Origin: Soonwooa sp032078105
GTDB lineage: Bacteria > Bacteroidota > Bacteroidia > Flavobacteriales > Weeksellaceae
Length of the DNA stretch: 64,000 nt
Direction: 5' to 3'
NCBI GenBank assembly: GCA_046269235.1
Contig: JBJZOS010000001.1
Span: 62,001 to 126,000, forward strand
Below are positions 9,916 to 18,120 of this stretch, piece by piece. Within the stretch, counting starts at the first letter, position 1; each line of letters begins with the position of its first letter. Position numbers and translations under genes: made by a program. The notes under the pieces are model-generated. The model was given only the letters and a program-made list of their open reading frames with translations, ran no database searches and was not told where the DNA came from.

Positions 9916-10585
9916 TTATTCTGTTGGGAAGTTGGGGCTTCTCATTTTAAATTTTGTTCCTGACGTGGATTCTAAAATTAAAACTAAAGCACGGATCTCT
10001 TCTTTTGATAAATCTAATTGTTTGAGCAGTGGATCTGTTACTGGATAAAGTGGATTTTTTTGTTTTTGCTCAGGTTTCGGATCAATCAAATGCATGCCGC
10101 TGTTGTACATGTTAACAATGCCTTCTAGATCGTCAAAAAGTCCGTTTTGCATCCAAGGTCTTGTCAATAGTAATCTCGAAGTTGCAGTGTTTTTTAAGTA
10201 TGCTAACTATGTTGCGACTTCCTTGCAGATGGTCGTTGCCGAGCGATACGCGACGGCGGTCTGTCCAACAGAGTTCTGGATGATGACCAGTGCTGCAAGA
10301 GATTTGGTTACTTTTAGAAAGTTTAGGATCGAAGAAAAGCATTTTGCCCAATATAACAATTGGTTTTTCTTGCGCTTTAAAGTAGTTAGAATCTCTTTTA
10401 ATAAAAGAAAATTCTTTCTACGAAACGCCTTCCTCAATGTTGGGTTTTGGCCATTTCGAAATTGCATTTTTGTAGCTGTTGATGATACCTTGGAAACCTG
10501 CATCTTGGATTTCTAAAAGTTCGCAGTTAACCTTAGGTACAAAATTCAACAAAAACATCACGATTGTCGCCAATCCCAACAGCAT
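9916..10585 (-). pseudogene. Decayed di-heme cytochrome c peroxidase (MauG/CCP family)
   Basis: From an ATG at 10585 the frame encodes a signal-like segment (MLLGLATIVMFLLNF), then the peroxidase region LGKMLFFDPKLSKSNQISC, then HHPELCWTDRRRVSLGND. After a frameshift near 10190 comes the C-terminal block TRPWMQNGLFDDLEGIVNMY. Lesions seen: a TAG at 10418-10420, the frameshift, and loss of the second heme cysteine (CSTGH instead of CxxCH; GGT at 10286-10288). The stretch that should hold the second CxxCH is also missing, since the first-heme region joins directly to the C-terminal helix region. The remnant is about 220 codons against the usual 330-400. Intact members are periplasmic di-heme enzymes. 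It ends 85 bases upstream of the proC start. Confidence 0.82.
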
Positions 10586-10639
10586 TATTTTCGTAATGAT
10601 CTAAAATGTAATTCCTAAAATTAATTATGTAAAGTCATT

Positions 10640-11640
10640 GTTTTTTTTCTACATCTTATATTGTTGCCACGTGCCTTCCACGTAGAAAGCTGGTAGTTTT
10701 GATAACTTTAAGTCGTAATGAATTTTGGCGCCATATTTTGTGATGTCACTTGCTAAATAATTGTAATCACACATTAACCAATCGAGGATATTTGGCGAAG
10801 ATCGGTCGACATCGCATTGGTCGTTTTAAAAATGTTTTTGGAAGAAAAATTGGTTGAAAAACTTAGAACTTAATTGTTCGAAATTTCTTGATTGTAAAGA
10901 GCATCGAATCCTAAAGTGTAGCTTTTAAAGTTTTGCCACCTGAAGGGATACATGCGCTGCTCCATAATCTCTTGATATTGAAAATGAGGTGTTACACCAA
11001 TAACAAACTTGTCAGTGTTGTATTGATAAAGCGCCTTTATAGTTGTGATGTCAGCTTCTTTTTTGTAGTTTTTTCTTTTATAAATCGGCTCGATTCAGAT
11101 CGCTAACAAATTTTATCGATGTGTTTTGAGTATACTTGTTAAGATTTCCGAAAACGCCAACTTCTAGATCTTTGTAAAAACGGTAATTGGCGCCAGGGTT
11201 AATATTGAGATTAGACGTTGTGCTTTTCTTCCGCGGATCGCGATTGCGAGAACCCAGCTGCGCAAGATAGCTAGCTTCTAGTCCTAAAGTCCAACGGTCT
11301 ATTTTTTGAGAAATTCCGCCCGAAAATTGATAGCGTTCCAACTTGGTGTCGCCACCCGCAGAATCGGCAATGCTGTATGGTGCAATGCGATTATAGTCGA
11401 GGTTTTCGTTCCGTTTTACAGACGTAAGTTTTAGATTTTGATAGCTTGCGTTGCGCCCAATGCTTAGATTTTTGTTCTGCTTTTTATAAGAGGTGACTTT
11501 TACGCTAAGTCCATTTTGAGAAAACTCAGATTGAACAATGATAAGTCCGTCAGCGTATAAGATTTTGTCGGTGTTATTAACAAATTTGAAATAACGGCTA
11601 GAATTGTAATTCTTTCCTTCAGGCGTTATTGTCGATAATA
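10640..11640 (-). pseudogene. Decayed outer-membrane beta-barrel protein (DUF6850-like)
   Basis: An 87-codon open stretch (11078-11341) reads as beta-barrel strands with alternating polar and hydrophobic residues (RWTLGLEASYLAQLGSRNRDPR, then NINPGANYRFYKDLEVGVFG). Upstream sequence in the same sense (NYNSSRYFKFVNNTDKILYADG, KVTSYKKQNKNLSIG) belongs to the same barrel. Downstream frames near 10650-10730 give GAKIHYDLKLSKLPAFYVEG, which looks like a terminal strand. Several stops and frameshifts separate these pieces. The resemblance to DUF6850 barrels, which I recall sitting beside cytochrome c peroxidases in Bacteroidota, is from memory and should be tested by profile search. It was probably in one operon with the decayed peroxidase downstream. 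Confidence 0.6.
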
Positions 11641-12139
11641 AACTTCGACCTAAGTGTCCTAGTGTTGTAACTGCATGGTGCAGAGTTGTTTTCTCGTAAG
11701 AAAACTCTGTTAGAAATCGTCAAGCTTGTTGTTTTTGCCAATCCTCTTGGCACCAGTTCCATAATATCAGCAAAGCTTGATGGTCGAAGATGTTCCATCG
11801 CTTTTGTCGTAATGACAGATCTACTTGCTAAGCCTTTTCCTTCTTTTGCAGTAACATTAACTTCTTGAATATTATTTTCGAAACTAGCTTTATTACTAAT
11901 ATTTGATGCTGTTTAGCATGATATTTTAGAAGCCTTTCTTGGTGAGAGGGATGTGCAACAACAATAAAATAAGAATGATCTTTATCAACTAAAAAAATAG
12001 TTTCACCTATAATATTTGTAGACCGTTGCTTGTTTTCTGAAACTTTTACAGTTGCATTTTCTAAGCTTTTATTTTTGTTGTCAATCACTATTATTTTTGG
12101 CTCAATTTTTTGAGCTACAACAACAACAACCGGCAACAA
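11600..12139 (-). pseudogene. 5' remnant of a TonB-dependent receptor (carboxypeptidase-regulatory domain plus plug)
   Basis: The minus strand reads a short hydrophobic leader, then IDNKNKSLENATVKVSEN, typical of the CarboxypepD_reg-like beta-sandwich at the N-terminus of Bacteroidota receptors. After a frameshift near 11860 comes NIQEVNVTAKEGKGLASRS and FADIMELVPRGL, the usual start of a TonB plug domain. The reading ends near 11600 in FIIDNNA and a stop. The sequence after that looks like a different barrel, so a large deletion seems to have joined the receptor front to the barrel remnant at 10640-11640. No in-frame ATG is left at the 5' end. The locus is dead. Confidence 0.68.
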
Positions 12140-12319
12140 AATGATGATTAAAAATTAAAAAATGTTGGCAAGATTATTTTTAATTATTATAAATGAGCGA
12201 TAAAAGTAAAAAGTTGTTAGTTTAAATGAAAATTAATTTAGGATAAATTTAAACAATTGATTTGTTTCATAAAAAGCACTTTCGAGAAGAGAATAGTTCT
12301 TTTTACATTAAAATTTTAG

Positions 12320-13336
12320 TTAAAGAATATTTACTTCGCGTTCTAGTTCGATTCCAAATTTTTCTTTAACCGAATTGATGATTTCAGCAGAAAAGTTAAA
12401 TATTTCATCACCAGTCGCATGTCCTGTTTTGTTGATAATCACCAAAGATTGAAGATGATGCGTTGCAACATTTCCGATTTGTTTGCCCTTCCAACCGCAT
12501 TGTTCGATGAGCCAACCTGCAGGGACTTTTACCCAATCGCCGTTTGGATAGGCTTGTATGTTCGGGAATTTATCTTTTAAAATCTCAAAAGCACTTAACG
12601 GAATTATCGGATTTTTGAAAAAACTTCCCGCATTTCCGATTTCTTTAGGATTTGGGAGTTTGCTTTCTCTTATGGCAATCACAGCTCTAGAAACCTCTTG
12701 GATGCTAGGGTTCTTGACATTCATTTTTTCGAGTTCAGCTTTTATAGCGCCGTAATCAGTTTTAACATCATGTTGATGCGTCGTCAACCGATATGTGACA
12801 TTTAGAATAACGTATTTAGCTTTTCCTTCTTGTTTAAAAATAGAGTCTCGGTAACCAAATCTACATTTTTCTAAATCGAAAGTTTCAACTTCTAAAGTAG
12901 CAAGATTAAGAACCTCGCAAGATTCAAAAATATCTTTTATTTCGGTACCATAAGCGCCAATATTTTGCATTGGCGATGTGCCAACATTTCCGGGGATTAA
13001 AGACAAATTTTCTAAGCCACCATAATTTTTTTCTAAACAATAAAGCACAAATTGATGCCAATTTTCACCAGCATTGGCAGTCACCAAAACGTGATTATCG
13101 TCTATTTTTTTTTCAGAAATTCCTTTTAAATCTAGTTGGATTGTGCAACCATCAAAATCTTTTGTCAAAAGAATATTACTGCCGCCACCCAAAAACAATA
13201 AATCTTCGTTTCGGATTTCGGGATTTTGAAGCACCTTACGAAGCACTTCAACAGATTTTATTGTTACAAAATATTTAGAGGTCGCTTCAACACCAAAACT
13301 GTTGAAAGCTTTAAGAGAAATATTTTTCTGAATCAT
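12320..13336 (-). CDS. murB: UDP-N-acetylenolpyruvoylglucosamine reductase
   Basis: MurB reduces UDP-GlcNAc-enolpyruvate to UDP-MurNAc with NADPH and FAD, the second committed step of peptidoglycan synthesis. The protein is 338 residues, the long type I form. FAD-binding motifs are visible at about 50-65 (LLFLGGGSNILL) and 110-130 (GLENLSLIPGNVGTSPMQNIGAYG). The catalytic serine lies in GNAGSFFKNP, and a Glu near the C-terminus (ELEREVNIL) completes the site. It stands alone between a decayed locus and the aminotransferase gene. The murA gene for the preceding step is 10 kb away in this window. Confidence 0.95.
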   Translation of the reverse strand: MIQKNISLKAFNSFGVEATSKYFVTIKSVEVLRKVLQNPEIRNEDLLFLGGGSNILLTKDFDGCTIQLDLKGISEKKIDDNHVLVTANAGENWHQFVLYCLEKNYGGLENLSLIPGNVGTSPMQNIGAYGTEIKDIFESCEVLNLATLEVETFDLEKCRFGYRDSIFKQEGKAKYVILNVTYRLTTHQHDVKTDYGAIKAELEKMNVKNPSIQEVSRAVIAIRESKLPNPKEIGNAGSFFKNPIIPLSAFEILKDKFPNIQAYPNGDWVKVPAGWLIEQCGWKGKQIGNVATHHLQSLVIINKTGHATGDEIFNFSAEIINSVKEKFGIELEREVNIL

Positions 13337-13399
13337 TCTTAGAATTTGAAGCTGCTAAATTATCAAAATTAAAAGAAATTGACTTCATAAAGCATCATA

Positions 13400-13425
13400 A
13401 AAAAAGCGGAAAAATTTTCCCGCTT
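13400..13425 (-). terminator. Terminator after the aspartate aminotransferase gene
   Basis: Arms AAGCGG (13404-13409) and CCGCTT (13420-13425), extended by A/T pairs, form a hairpin that on the minus strand is followed by a T run. It lies 12-33 bases past the aminotransferase stop. Confidence 0.6.
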
Positions 13426-13436
13426 CTCTATTTAAT

Positions 13437-14633
13437 TTATCTGTTGTTGTAGACTTTAAGAGCATCTCGAAGAATTTCCGCACTGCGTTTTAGATCTTCC
13501 GATTTTAGAACGTACGCAATTCTTACTTGTTTTTTTCCTAATTCTGGATTGCTGTAAAAACCTCCTGCTGGCGCCACCATAATAGTTTCGCCATTGTTAG
13601 AGTAACTCTCCAAAAGCCATTGTGCAAAATCTTCGGTATCGTCGACAGGAAGTTCTGCAACGCAATAGAAAGCGCCTTTTGGTTTAGGACAAATAACACC
13701 AGGGATTTCGTTTAACAAGTCAACAAGAAGATTTCTACGTTTTGTATATTCTTCACGAACACCGCGGATGTAGGCATCATCGTTAACGTGTGCCGCTGCA
13801 GCAGCAATTTGTCCTAATAATACTGGACTTAGTCGCGCTTGTGCAAACAACATTGCGGCATCATGTATTTTTTTAGAACGTGTAATCATACAACCGATTC
13901 TTACGCCACACATCGAGTAACGTTTTGATTCAGAATCGATGATAATACAGTTTTCTGACAATTCTGGGAAAGCTAACATCGATATCTGTTGCTTGCCATC
14001 GTACACATATTCTCTGTAAACTTCATCCGAAATTACAACAATATCATGTTTAAGAGCGATGTCTGCCAACTGTTGTAATTCTTCCTTGGTGTAAAGATAC
14101 CCAGTTGGGTTACCAGGATTACAGATGACAATTGCTCTCGTTTTGTCCGTGATTTTTTTCTCAAATTCTTCCATCGTTGGCAACGCAAAACCAGTGTCAA
14201 TACTAGATGGGATAGCCACAACGTTAACATTAAATGTACTTGTGAAACCGTTGTAATTGGCATAATATGGTTCAGGGATAATAACTTCGTCACCATCATC
14301 ACAAAGCGTTGAGATTGCAAAATTTAAAGCTTCGGATCCACCATTAGTTACAATGAAGTTGTCAGGTGTAATATCTTCGAAACCTAATGTGTTGTAATAA
14401 GTTGTTAGGGCTTTTCTGTAGTCAAGATTTCCCTCAGAAAGTGCATATTCTAGAACTTTTAAATCGATATTTTTAATAGCATCTAATGCCGTTTGAGGTG
14501 TTTCGATATCGGGCTGACCGATGTTAAGGTGATATACTTTTGTACCTTTTTGTTTTGCTTGTAAAGCGAAAGGGACTAATTTTCTAACCGGAGAAGCAGG
14601 CATGTGCTTAGCGCGTTGCGATATTTTTGGCAT
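13437..14633 (-). CDS. Pyridoxal-phosphate aspartate aminotransferase (class I)
   Basis: This cytosolic PLP enzyme transfers the amino group between an amino acid, probably aspartate, and 2-oxoglutarate. The substrate-binding NIGQPDIETP near residue 40, VTNGGSEALNFAI, PEPYYANYNGF, CNPGNPTGYLYT and the PLP lysine in SESKRYSMCGVRIG are all present. The ATG at 14633 (MPKISQRAKHMPASP) gives 398 residues, the normal size. An in-frame start at 14795 would overlap the divergent DUF1801 gene and add an unrelated AT-rich extension, so I reject it. The start regions of the two divergent genes are only 87 bases apart. Aromatic substrates cannot be excluded. Confidence 0.9.
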   Translation of the reverse strand: MPKISQRAKHMPASPVRKLVPFALQAKQKGTKVYHLNIGQPDIETPQTALDAIKNIDLKVLEYALSEGNLDYRKALTTYYNTLGFEDITPDNFIVTNGGSEALNFAISTLCDDGDEVIIPEPYYANYNGFTSTFNVNVVAIPSSIDTGFALPTMEEFEKKITDKTRAIVICNPGNPTGYLYTKEELQQLADIALKHDIVVISDEVYREYVYDGKQQISMLAFPELSENCIIIDSESKRYSMCGVRIGCMITRSKKIHDAAMLFAQARLSPVLLGQIAAAAAHVNDDAYIRGVREEYTKRRNLLVDLLNEIPGVICPKPKGAFYCVAELPVDDTEDFAQWLLESYSNNGETIMVAPAGGFYSNPELGKKQVRIAYVLKSEDLKRSAEILRDALKVYNNR

Positions 14634-14720
14634 AATTTCAAAAATTTGTATGGCAAAAGTAAGATTTAATTTTCTAAATTTAAAGTTCATTTTTTCCTTA
14701 AACCAAAATTTAGAATCAGT

Positions 14721-15176
14721 ATGCAAATAGAGGCGAAAACTGTTGATGATTATATTTCTAAAATTCCTGAAGAATGTCAAGAGATTATTAGACAAATGAT
14801 TGATGTTATCAACACAAATCTTCCAAAGGGTTTTGAGAATATTACAAGCTACGGAATGATAGGTTGGGCGGTTCCGTTAAAAGATTATCCAGCGGGTTAT
14901 CATTGCGCGCCTGGGACGCCTCTGCCGTTTATTAATTTAGCATCACAAAAGAATTTTATAGCATTGTATCACATGGGGATTTATGCAAGGCCTGATTTGC
15001 TGGATTGGTTTGTGGAAGAATATCCAAAACATTCTAAACGAAAATTAGACATGGGGAAATCTTGCATTAGATTCAAAAAGATGGAGGATATTCCGTTCAA
15101 CTTAATCGCTGAACTTTGTCAAAAAATGACCCCTAAAGATTGGATTAACTGTTACGAGTCAAACTATAAACGATAA
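14721..15176 (+). CDS. DUF1801 (YdhG-like) domain protein
   Basis: This 151-residue soluble protein has the DUF1801 pattern: an N-terminal helix DYISKIPEECQEIIRQMIDVI, then the core SYGMIGWAVPLKDYP, then NFIALYHMGIY and GKSCIRFKKMEDIP. DUF1801 proteins share the YdhG/iron-chaperone-like fold of frataxin-like proteins. Their biochemical role is mostly unknown. It is divergent from the aminotransferase gene and ends in a bidirectional terminator shared with the asparaginase gene. Confidence 0.85.
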   Translation: MQIEAKTVDDYISKIPEECQEIIRQMIDVINTNLPKGFENITSYGMIGWAVPLKDYPAGYHCAPGTPLPFINLASQKNFIALYHMGIYARPDLLDWFVEEYPKHSKRKLDMGKSCIRFKKMEDIPFNLIAELCQKMTPKDWINCYESNYKR

Positions 15177-15180
15177 AAAA

Positions 15181-15207
15181 AAAACTCAGCTTAGCTGAGT
15201 TTTTTTA
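15181..15207. terminator. Bidirectional terminator between convergent genes
   Basis: Perfect arms ACTCAGC (15184-15190) and GCTGAGT (15194-15200) with a TTA loop are flanked by an A run on the left and a T run on the right, so the hairpin can end transcription from both sides. It lies between the DUF1801 and asparaginase genes. Confidence 0.88.
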
Positions 15208-15210
15208 TAC

Positions 15211-16209
15211 TTATTTATAAATGAAGACTTCAATTTCGCCTTTATCGGTTACTGCGCCACGATACATACCTTCCGTATTAAAGGGCATTGCAATGTTTCC
15301 GTCTTTGTCCAACGCGATAATTCCGCCGTTACCACCCAATCTTCCAATTTCATCGATGCTTGCTTGACTGGCAGTTTTCACATTTTCTTTTAAAAACTTC
15401 ATACGATCTGCCGCAGTTTTGGATGCTACGGTACGGATGAAGAATTCGCCCCAACCTGTTCCTGAAAGTCCAACTTGTTCATTAGCATAAGTTCCGGCGC
15501 CTATAATTGGAGAATCGCCGATACGATTATATTTTTTGTTGGTCATACCGCCCGTTGAAGTTCCGGCAGTAATAACGCCGTTTTTGTCCAAAGCGACAGC
15601 GCCAACCGTCCCGAATTTTTGATCGATTAAAAAATAATCAGGTTGTTTTTGTTGAGTTGCAGATGTCTTCTTATCAGATTCTTTAGCTTTCAATTTTTGC
15701 AAACTGTTCCAAGATTTTTCGGTCCAGAAGTAGTTAGGATCAACAATTTCTAAACCTTGTAATTTTGCAAAATCTTCTGCACCTTTGCCAGCCATCATTA
15801 CATGTTCTGACTTTTCCATAACAGCTTTTGCTGCAAGAATAGGATTTTTAATGGTCTTTACACCAGCAACAGCGCCAGCTTTTAAATTGTTGCCTGTCAT
15901 CACTGATGCATCCAATTCGTTTTTGCCTTCGTTGGTGAATACGGCGCCTTTGCCTGCATTAAACAAGGGTGAGTCTTCCATCACCATAATGGCAGATGTC
16001 ACTGCGTCTAATGAAGATTTTCCGTTTTTGAGTTCAGAGTAGCCTTTTTGCAAAGCTTCCGCAAGTTTATCACGATATTCCTTTTCTTTTTCGGGTGTTA
16101 GATTGGCTTTAGTTATTGTGCCAGCGCCACCGTGGATGACCATAACATATTTTTTTTGAGCCATCGTCATAGCACTAATCAGCAAAAAAGGGAGCAAGAG
16201 TTTTTTCAT
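15211..16209 (-). CDS. Secreted isoaspartyl peptidase / L-asparaginase (Ntn-hydrolase)
   Basis: This is a plant-type asparaginase/isoaspartyl dipeptidase of the N-terminal-nucleophile family. The precursor cleaves itself just before the threonine in DQKFGTVGAVALD, which becomes the nucleophile of the beta subunit. The GTSTGGMTNKKYNRIGDSPI and GTGWGEFFIR motifs form the substrate pocket. The ATG at 16209 gives 332 residues and a clean signal peptide (MKKLLLPFLLISAMTMAQ), so the enzyme is probably periplasmic. An upstream in-frame start at 16299 would only add a non-signal extension. The insert before the cleavage site (KAKESDKKTSATQQKQP) is low-complexity, as expected for the processed linker. 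Confidence 0.9.
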   Translation of the reverse strand: MKKLLLPFLLISAMTMAQKKYVMVIHGGAGTITKANLTPEKEKEYRDKLAEALQKGYSELKNGKSSLDAVTSAIMVMEDSPLFNAGKGAVFTNEGKNELDASVMTGNNLKAGAVAGVKTIKNPILAAKAVMEKSEHVMMAGKGAEDFAKLQGLEIVDPNYFWTEKSWNSLQKLKAKESDKKTSATQQKQPDYFLIDQKFGTVGAVALDKNGVITAGTSTGGMTNKKYNRIGDSPIIGAGTYANEQVGLSGTGWGEFFIRTVASKTAADRMKFLKENVKTASQASIDEIGRLGGNGGIIALDKDGNIAMPFNTEGMYRGAVTDKGEIEVFIYK

Positions 16210-16288
16210 AAAAAATGGATTTGCATCAAAATTAATAATATTTAAACGGTTAAAGCGTCGGTTTTCAAAAAGTTTTAAAATGCTTTTG

Positions 16289-16296
16289 TAAATTTG
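16289..16296 (+). promoter_or_regulatory. -7 promoter element (TAAATTTG) for the YiiX-like gene
   Basis: TAAATTTG fits the Bacteroidota TAnnTTTG consensus and lies 23 bases before the ATG at 16319. A weak TTTTC near 16262 could serve as the -33 region. Confidence 0.5.
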
Positions 16297-16318
16297 CAAA
16301 CGTAAAAAAAGAAGCGAT

Positions 16319-16951
16319 ATGAAACTGAAATTATTCTTTGTTGGACTATGTATGATGCTGGTAAGTTGTGCTTCTCATGTAAAATATAAAGGTGTGGAAA
16401 ACGGAGATTTACTTTTTGTAACAGCGCAACAGGAGGGACTTTCTGGGGCTATTAATAATGTAACGCAAAAAGAAGAACACGCAAATTTTGATCATATCGG
16501 TTTGGTAGAAAAAGCTGGAAAAGATTATTTTGTATTGCATGCTGCGCCAAGAGGCGGTTCTCAACGACAAGCGATGTCAGATTTTGTGAAAGAACAAAGG
16601 CAAAAAGGTCAACATATTGTGGTTTATCGTTTAAAAAATCCATTTCAGAAAAGTATTCCTTATGCGATAGAACAAGCAAATAATTTGGTAGGAAAACCTT
16701 ATAATTTTGATTATATTTTAAATGATAAGGCTTATTATTGCTCAGATTTTATCGAAAGATCTTTTAGAAAAGATGATATTTTTAAACTCGAACCTATGAC
16801 CTTTGTTGATCCAAAAACTGGTGTAACTAATGTTTTCTGGAAAGATTTTTATCAAAAGAAAAATCTCGAAGTTCCAGAAGGTAAGTTGGGGTGTAATCCC
16901 AATGGATTGGCAGCTTCTGAAAAGCTAGAACGCATCAAAATTTTAGATTAA
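16319..16951 (+). CDS. YiiX/YebB-like NlpC/P60 family lipoprotein
   Basis: This 210-residue lipoprotein has a lipobox in its first 20 residues (VGLCMMLVSCASH; Cys18), so it should be anchored in the envelope. The mature part is a circularly permuted papain-like fold of the YiiX/YebB type: GDLLFVTAQQ at the domain start, the histidine in NFDHIGLVEK, and the cysteine in DKAYYCSDFIERSF. YiiX-like proteins are putative amidases or peptidases acting on lipids or peptidoglycan-like substrates, and the true substrate is not known. It is divergent from the asparaginase gene, and its last bases overlap the convergent DUF4833 gene. Confidence 0.87.
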   Translation: MKLKLFFVGLCMMLVSCASHVKYKGVENGDLLFVTAQQEGLSGAINNVTQKEEHANFDHIGLVEKAGKDYFVLHAAPRGGSQRQAMSDFVKEQRQKGQHIVVYRLKNPFQKSIPYAIEQANNLVGKPYNFDYILNDKAYYCSDFIERSFRKDDIFKLEPMTFVDPKTGVTNVFWKDFYQKKNLEVPEGKLGCNPNGLAASEKLERIKILD

Positions 16952-17463
16952 ATTTTTACCTTTTCGGTGACATTTTTACCGGTTTCAAAATCTTTTCCTG
17001 TCAGAAGAATATAGTCTGCATTTGGCTTTAATCCTGAGTTTTTTAATTGGATAAACATTTTTTCAAGATAAATTTTGTTGCCATTAACTGTTAAAAATAC
17101 TGCAGGTTTTTGTTGGTTGTTAAAAGCTAAATAGAGTTTGAGCGTCTTTTGGCCTTTTAACGAAAATTCAAAAAAATTATCATCAATTTTCTTATAATTA
17201 ATACCATACGCCATCGAGTTTTGTATCATGGTCAATGGTTTGACTTGTGCGTTCTCGTTGTATAGAATTCGATAAATATTGATAGGATTTTTCTCCGAAA
17301 TGTTCTTGCCATTCATCAAAGCGTCGTACATGAAAGTATTGTGATTATCACTATGTTGGATGTAGAAAAGATGGTTTCCTTTTTTGTCAGGCGTTGGATA
17401 ATTGGTTTGCGATTTACATATTTGGATACTAATAAAACAAACAAATAACAATAATAATTTCAT
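16948..17463 (-). CDS. Secreted DUF4833 domain protein
   Basis: This 171-residue protein starts with a signal peptide (MKLLLLFVCFISIQICKSQ). The body matches what I know of DUF4833: NHLFYIQHSDNHNTFMYDAL near residue 30, then IYRILYNENAQ and SMAYGINYKKIDD. No catalytic motif is visible. The function is unknown, and an envelope or periplasmic location is inferred from the signal. It ends convergently against the YiiX-like gene with a 4-base overlap and is divergent from lemA. Confidence 0.75.
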   Translation of the reverse strand: MKLLLLFVCFISIQICKSQTNYPTPDKKGNHLFYIQHSDNHNTFMYDALMNGKNISEKNPINIYRILYNENAQVKPLTMIQNSMAYGINYKKIDDNFFEFSLKGQKTLKLYLAFNNQQKPAVFLTVNGNKIYLEKMFIQLKNSGLKPNADYILLTGKDFETGKNVTEKVKI

Positions 17464-17563
17464 TTCTATTAAAAGCTTTAAATCAAAAATAGTAATTTAA
17501 AATTAATTTCGGAATACTTATGTTATTAATAGAAAATGTGTAACTTTATCTCAAACCTAAGTT

Positions 17564-18118
17564 ATGACTATACTTTTGATAATTATTATTATCGCAGTTC
17601 TTGTGGCCTTCTATGCCGTTTCTATCTATAACAAACTTGTTAGACTTCGTAATCTTGTCCAAGAAGGATGGAGTAGTATTGACGTGATGTTAAAGAAACG
17701 CCACGATCTTATCCCCAATTTGGTGGAGACCGTTAAAGGTTATGCAACCCACGAACGATCGACTTTGGACAGCGTGATCCAAGCGAGAGCTAGCGCTGTT
17801 AACGCAAATAATCTAAACGATAAAGAATCGGCGGAGAAAAATCTGAGCCAAGCGATGATGAATTTGATGGCTGTTGCAGAGCAATATCCTGACCTTAAGG
17901 CTAATGCCAACTTTCAACAGTTACAAGGCGAACTTTCTAATATTGAAGGCGATATCGAAAAAGCAAGACGTTATTACAACGGAACAGTTCGTGAGAATAA
18001 TATGGCGGTTGAGTCTTTCCCAAGCAATATCGTAGCGAATATGTATAAGTTTGAAAAAGCGCAATTCTTCGAACTTCAAAATGCTGCAGAGCGCGAAGTT
18101 CCAACTGTAAAGTTTTAG
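17564..18118 (+). CDS. lemA: LemA family protein
   Basis: This 184-residue protein has one N-terminal membrane helix (MTILLIIIIIAVLVAFYAVS) and a long helical cytosolic or periplasmic domain. LemA signature segments are present: VQEGWSSIDVMLKKRHDLIPNL (positions about 38-59), AVAEQYPDLKANANFQQLQ, and NIEGDIEKARRYYNGTVREN. LemA function is poorly understood. Genes for it are very often followed by TPM or DUF2207 membrane proteins, as here. The next gene begins 2 bases after its stop, so they form an operon. Confidence 0.94.
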   Translation: MTILLIIIIIAVLVAFYAVSIYNKLVRLRNLVQEGWSSIDVMLKKRHDLIPNLVETVKGYATHERSTLDSVIQARASAVNANNLNDKESAEKNLSQAMMNLMAVAEQYPDLKANANFQQLQGELSNIEGDIEKARRYYNGTVRENNMAVESFPSNIVANMYKFEKAQFFELQNAAEREVPTVKF

Positions 18119-18120
18119 GA

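Noticed and set aside
10094..10516. 140-codon plus-strand ORF
   Set aside because: It lies antisense to the cytochrome c peroxidase remnant, whose motifs are clear on the minus strand.
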